DNA of 64,000 nt from Saccharothrix tamanrassetensis. Its GTDB lineage: Bacteria > Actinomycetota > Actinomycetes > Mycobacteriales > Pseudonocardiaceae. Where the stretch lies: positions 1-64,000 of the forward strand of contig NZ_JACHJN010000010.1 in assembly GCF_014203665.1 (NCBI RefSeq), in the 5' to 3' direction. The position numbers and the translations under genes were made by a program. The notes beneath the pieces are model-generated. The model had not been told where the DNA came from. It saw nothing but the letters and a program-made list of their open reading frames with translations, and did no database searches. Below are positions 61,388 to 64,000 of the stretch, piece after piece (within the stretch, counting starts at the first letter, position 1; each line of letters opens with the position of its first letter).

Positions 61388-63354
61388 TTGTGCTCCCTCT
61401 GGTTGTCGGCCCGGCCGACGCCTTCGGTACCGGCCGCGCTCAACGTCGCGTGCACGGCCTGCGCGGTGTGCCTGCCCACGCCGGGCACCCCGCTGATCTC
61501 CTCGACACTCGCTTCCCGCAACCTCTTCAGCGAGCCGAAATGCCTGAGCAGCGCCGCTTTGCGGGTCTGCCCCAGCCCCGGCACGTCGTCCAGCGCCGAG
61601 GTCGTCATCCGCTTGGACCGCTTCTGCCGGTGGTAGGCGATGGCGAACCGGTGCGCCTCGTCGCGCACCCGTTGCAGCAGGTAGAGGGCCTCGCTGGTGC
61701 GGGGCAGGATCACCGGGTCCGGTTCGCCGGGCACCCACACCTCCTCCAGCCGCTTCGCCAGGCCGACCACGGCCACGTCCGTGATGCCCAGCTCGGCCAG
61801 CACGTCCGAGGCCGCCTGGGCCTGCGCCGCGCCGCCGTCGACCACCAGCAGGTTCGGCGCGTACGCGAACCGGCGCGGCTTGCCCGTCTCCGGGTCGATG
61901 CCCGGCAGCGCGCCGTCGGGCTGGTCCGCGTTCTCCCGCAGGTACGCCTGGAACCGCCGGCGCACCACCTCCGCGATCGAGCCCACGTCGCCCTGCTCCG
62001 CCCCCTCGCGGATGGCGAAGCGCCGGTACTCCGACTTGCGCGCCAGCCCGTCCTCGAACACGACCAGCGACGCCACCACGTCCGTGCCCTGGACGTGGCT
62101 GATGTCGGTGCACTCGATGCGCAGCGGCGCGGTGTCCAGCCCCAGGGCGTCCTGGAGCTCCTGCAACGCCGCCGACCTGGCGGTCAGGTCGCCCGCCCGG
62201 CGCAGTTTGTGCTGTTGGAACGCCTCCTTCGCGTTGCGCTCGACGGTCTCCATCAGCGCCCGCTTGTCACCGCGCTGCGGCACCCGCAGCACGGCCTTCG
62301 CCCCCCGCAGGTCGCTCAGCCACTTCTCCACGGCGGCGGCGTCCTCGGGCAGCTCGGGCACCAGCACCTCGCGCGGCACCGGCGCGGACTCCACCCCGCT
62401 GGCCCGCGCCGAGTCCACCTGCTCGCCGTAGAACTGGGTGACGAACTGGTCGACCAGCTCCCGGACGCCGGTCTCCTCGACCTTGTCCACGACCCAGCCG
62501 CGCTGCCCGCGCACCCGCCCGCCGCGCACGTGGAAGACCTGGACGGACACCTCCAGGTCGTCCTGGGCGAACGCGACGACGTCCGCGTCCGTGCCGTCGC
62601 CGAGGACCACGGCCTGCTTCTCCAGGGCGCGCTTGAGGGCCGACTGGTCGTCGCGCAGGCGTGCCGCCTTCTCGAACTCCAGCTCCTCGGCGGCGGCCGT
62701 CATCTCCTTCTCCAGCCGGCGCACCATCGCGTCGGTCTTGCCCGCGAGGAAGTCGCAGAAGTCCTCGACGATGTCCCGGTGCTCGTCGGCGGTGACCCGG
62801 CCCACGCACGGCGCGGAGCACTTGTCGATGTAGCCGAGCAGGCAGGGCCGGCCGATCTGGTTGTGCCGCTTGAACACGCCGGCGGAGCAGGTGCGGGCCG
62901 GGAAGACCCGGAGGAGGAGGTCGAGCGTCTCGCGGATCGCCCACGCGTGGGCGTACGGGCCGAAGTACCGGACGCCCTTCCGGCGGGGGCCGCGGTAGAC
63001 GTACAGGCGGGGGAACTCCTCGTGCAGCGTCACGGCCAGCACCGGGTAGGTCTTGTCGTCCCGGTAGCGGACGTTGAAGCGGGGGTCGAACTCCTTGATC
63101 CAGTTGTACTCCAGCTGGAGCGCCTCGACCTCGGTGCCCACCACCGTCCACTCGACACCGGCGGCCGTGGTCACCATCTGGCGGGTGCGCGGGTGCAGGC
63201 CGGCGATGTCGGCGAAGTACGAGTTCAACCGCTGCCGCAGGCTCTTGGCCTTCCCGACGTAGACCACGCGGCCACCCGCGTCGCGGAACTTGTACACGCC
63301 GGGGGCGTCCGGGATGGTGCCTGTCGCAGGGCGATAGGTCGACGGGTCGGCCAC
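61384..63354 (-). CDS. uvrC: Excinuclease ABC subunit C
   Basis: 656 residues. N-terminal GIY-YIG nuclease ([20 protein letters not shown]), UVR segment ([20 protein letters not shown]), RNase-H-like nuclease region ([20 protein letters not shown]) and C-terminal helix-hairpin-helix pair ([20 protein letters not shown] and [20 protein letters not shown]). It makes both incisions of nucleotide excision repair. GTG start at 63354. First gene of the uvrC-rapZ-yvcK-whiA chain. Confidence 0.97.
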   Translation of the reverse strand: MADPSTYRPATGTIPDAPGVYKFRDAGGRVVYVGKAKSLRQRLNSYFADIAGLHPRTRQMVTTAAGVEWTVVGTEVEALQLEYNWIKEFDPRFNVRYRDDKTYPVLAVTLHEEFPRLYVYRGPRRKGVRYFGPYAHAWAIRETLDLLLRVFPARTCSAGVFKRHNQIGRPCLLGYIDKCSAPCVGRVTADEHRDIVEDFCDFLAGKTDAMVRRLEKEMTAAAEELEFEKAARLRDDQSALKRALEKQAVVLGDGTDADVVAFAQDDLEVSVQVFHVRGGRVRGQRGWVVDKVEETGVRELVDQFVTQFYGEQVDSARASGVESAPVPREVLVPELPEDAAAVEKWLSDLRGAKAVLRVPQRGDKRALMETVERNAKEAFQQHKLRRAGDLTARSAALQELQDALGLDTAPLRIECTDISHVQGTDVVASLVVFEDGLARKSEYRRFAIREGAEQGDVGSIAEVVRRRFQAYLRENADQPDGALPGIDPETGKPRRFAYAPNLLVVDGGAAQAQAASDVLAELGITDVAVVGLAKRLEEVWVPGEPDPVILPRTSEALYLLQRVRDEAHRFAIAYHRQKRSKRMTTSALDDVPGLGQTRKAALLRHFGSLKRLREASVEEISGVPGVGRHTAQAVHATLSAAGTEGVGRADNQREHK

Positions 63355-63472
63355 CCGACAAGACTACGTGCGGCCACCGACAATCAATCGCCCGCCCGAC
63401 CCTCGCCCGGCCCCCACGCCTGGTCGGACGCGTCTCAAGTGACGACCGGCACGTCGATACCCACCCGGGACG

Positions 63473-63485
63473 GTGACAGTGTCAC
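63473..63485. promoter_or_regulatory. Palindrome GTGACA-G-TGTCAC upstream of uvrC
   Basis: Perfect inverted repeat with a one-base centre about 120 bp upstream of uvrC; GTGACAGG recurs nearby at 63503-63510. It is not the actinobacterial LexA box. The remainder of the 239-bp gap (63355-63593) contains only this and a terminator. Confidence 0.35.
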
Positions 63486-63546
63486 GCCCGGTGGTCGCCT
63501 GGGTGACAGGTCTCGTGGCTGCGATCGGCCCACTCCCCCATAGTGC

Positions 63547-63576
63547 GGGACCGGCGGTGGACGCACCGCCGGTCCC
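63547..63576 (-). terminator. Terminator of the Rieske gene, 13-bp perfect stem
   Basis: GGGACCGGCGGTG (63547-63559) pairs perfectly with CACCGCCGGTCCC (63564-63576) around the tetraloop GACG. It is 17 bp beyond the Rieske stop on the minus strand. Confidence 0.7.
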
Positions 63577-63593
63577 CGCTCGGCGGACGCGTC

Positions 63594-64000
63594 TCAGGCC
63601 GGCACCACCTGGTCGCCCTGGACCTTCACCTGGACCGCCGTCAGGCCCTTGGTGGCGGGGCCCTTCTTCAACGAGCCGTCCGTCGCGCTGAACTGGCTGC
63701 CGTGGTTCGGGCAGGTGATCGTGCCGCCGGTGGGCGCGCCCACGGGAGTCCCCGCGTGCGGGCAGGAGGCGTCGAAGGCCTTCACCGTGTCGCCGCTGCG
63801 GGTGACGACCAGCTGCCTGCCGCCCGACTCCACGACGACGCCGCCGCCGTCCGGCACTTCCGCCAGCGACACGATGCCGCCCGTGGTCGGGGTGCCGGTG
63901 GTCGGGCCGCCGCCCGTCGTGGTCGGGGCGGATCCGCCGCCCGTCGTGCCGGGAGCGGCCGGAGGGGTGGCGGCCGTGCCGCAGGCCGCCGGCCCACCGG
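63594..64000 (-). CDS. Rieske [2Fe-2S] lipoprotein, partial at window edge
   Basis: The C-terminal part of a gene that runs out of the window. Rieske ligands are CPHAG (SCPHAGTPVGA) and CPNHGSQF in the last 80 residues. Ahead of it the frame encodes a Pro/Thr/Gly-rich linker (TTGGGSAPTTTGGGPTTG) preceded by GPAACGT, a lipobox-like Cys, so the protein is likely a membrane-anchored lipoprotein, possibly Tat-exported. A GTG at 63872 would give only the domain and is not the natural start. It is probably an electron-transfer protein of unknown partner. Confidence 0.8.
   Translation of the reverse strand, partial: GGPAACGTAATPPAAPGTTGGGSAPTTTGGGPTTGTPTTGGIVSLAEVPDGGGVVVESGGRQLVVTRSGDTVKAFDASCPHAGTPVGAPTGGTITCPNHGSQFSATDGSLKKGPATKGLTAVQVKVQGDQVVPA

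Noticed and set aside
63355-63546. LexA/SOS or RecA-independent damage promoter upstream of uvrC
   Set aside because: I found no TCGAAC-N4-GTTCGA box, and the CTGTCACCG/TATCGA combination does not fit the RecA-independent consensus in spacing or -10 sequence.

Overview
The window is very G+C-rich DNA with overlapping stop/start codons, GTG starts and several apparently leaderless genes. It carries actinobacterial marker genes: WhiA, RbpA, OpcA, a SigD/ShbA-type sigma factor, MptB, a SufR-controlled SUF operon and a conservon. Gene content and order follow, in reverse orientation, the mycobacterial block uvrC-rapZ-yvcK-whiA ... gap-pgk-tpi-secG ... pgl-opcA-zwf-tal-tkt-ctaB ... mptB-sufR-sufBDCSU. 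The conservon, WhiA and large accessory signalling content suggest a filamentous actinomycete, probably Pseudonocardiales (Saccharothrix/Actinosynnema/Lentzea-like). That family placement is inference from synteny memory, not from a search.

Layout. 1-4.0 kb: an output-less MASE1 membrane protein overlapping a plant/cyanobacterial-type lycopene cyclase, then an EAL-CBS-GGDEF protein. 4.1-5.2 kb: a GCS2-family carboxylate-amine ligase. 5.4-12.3 kb (minus): the SUF operon sufR-B-D-Rieske-C-S-U-T, with a perfect CAAC-N6-GTTG SufR operator at its head. 12.4-22.6 kb: MptB mannosyltransferase, a 1220-residue patatin-like protein, an uninterrupted transporter-glycosyltransferase ORF, a DUF998 protein and a two-gene ABC transporter. 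22.6-23.5 kb: heme A synthase.

23.5-39.2 kb is an accessory stretch between the two heme A genes ctaA and ctaB. It holds a conservon (CvnA-B-C) with a GbsR/MarR regulator where the CvnD GTPase would be expected, a DUF485/ActP acetate-type symporter pair, an ATP-grasp protein, a DUF885 protein, a quinone oxidoreductase and an FKBP lipoprotein. It then holds a three-gene cassette of unknown function (membrane sensor-like protein, cupin-like protein, HD hydrolase) bracketed by an exact 10-bp AT-rich direct repeat. The sigma factor follows.

39.5-48.1 kb: the pentose-phosphate operon tkt-tal-pgi-zwf-opcA-pgl, where OpcA has a 141-residue low-complexity Ala/Gly/Lys tail. 48.3-53.2 kb: a surface/signalling island with a histidine kinase, a Ser/Thr kinase translationally coupled to a secreted membrane protein ending in a His-rich tract, and a divergent Thr-rich surface protein. 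53.4-57.1 kb (minus): gap-pgk-tpiA-secG-rbpA. 57.4-58.4 kb: a secreted I36-type inhibitor and a LuxR regulator with a degenerate receiver. 58.5-63.4 kb (minus): the tightly coupled uvrC-rapZ-yvcK-whiA operon. The window ends inside a Rieske lipoprotein gene. I saw no tRNA, rRNA, CRISPR array, insertion sequence or prophage.
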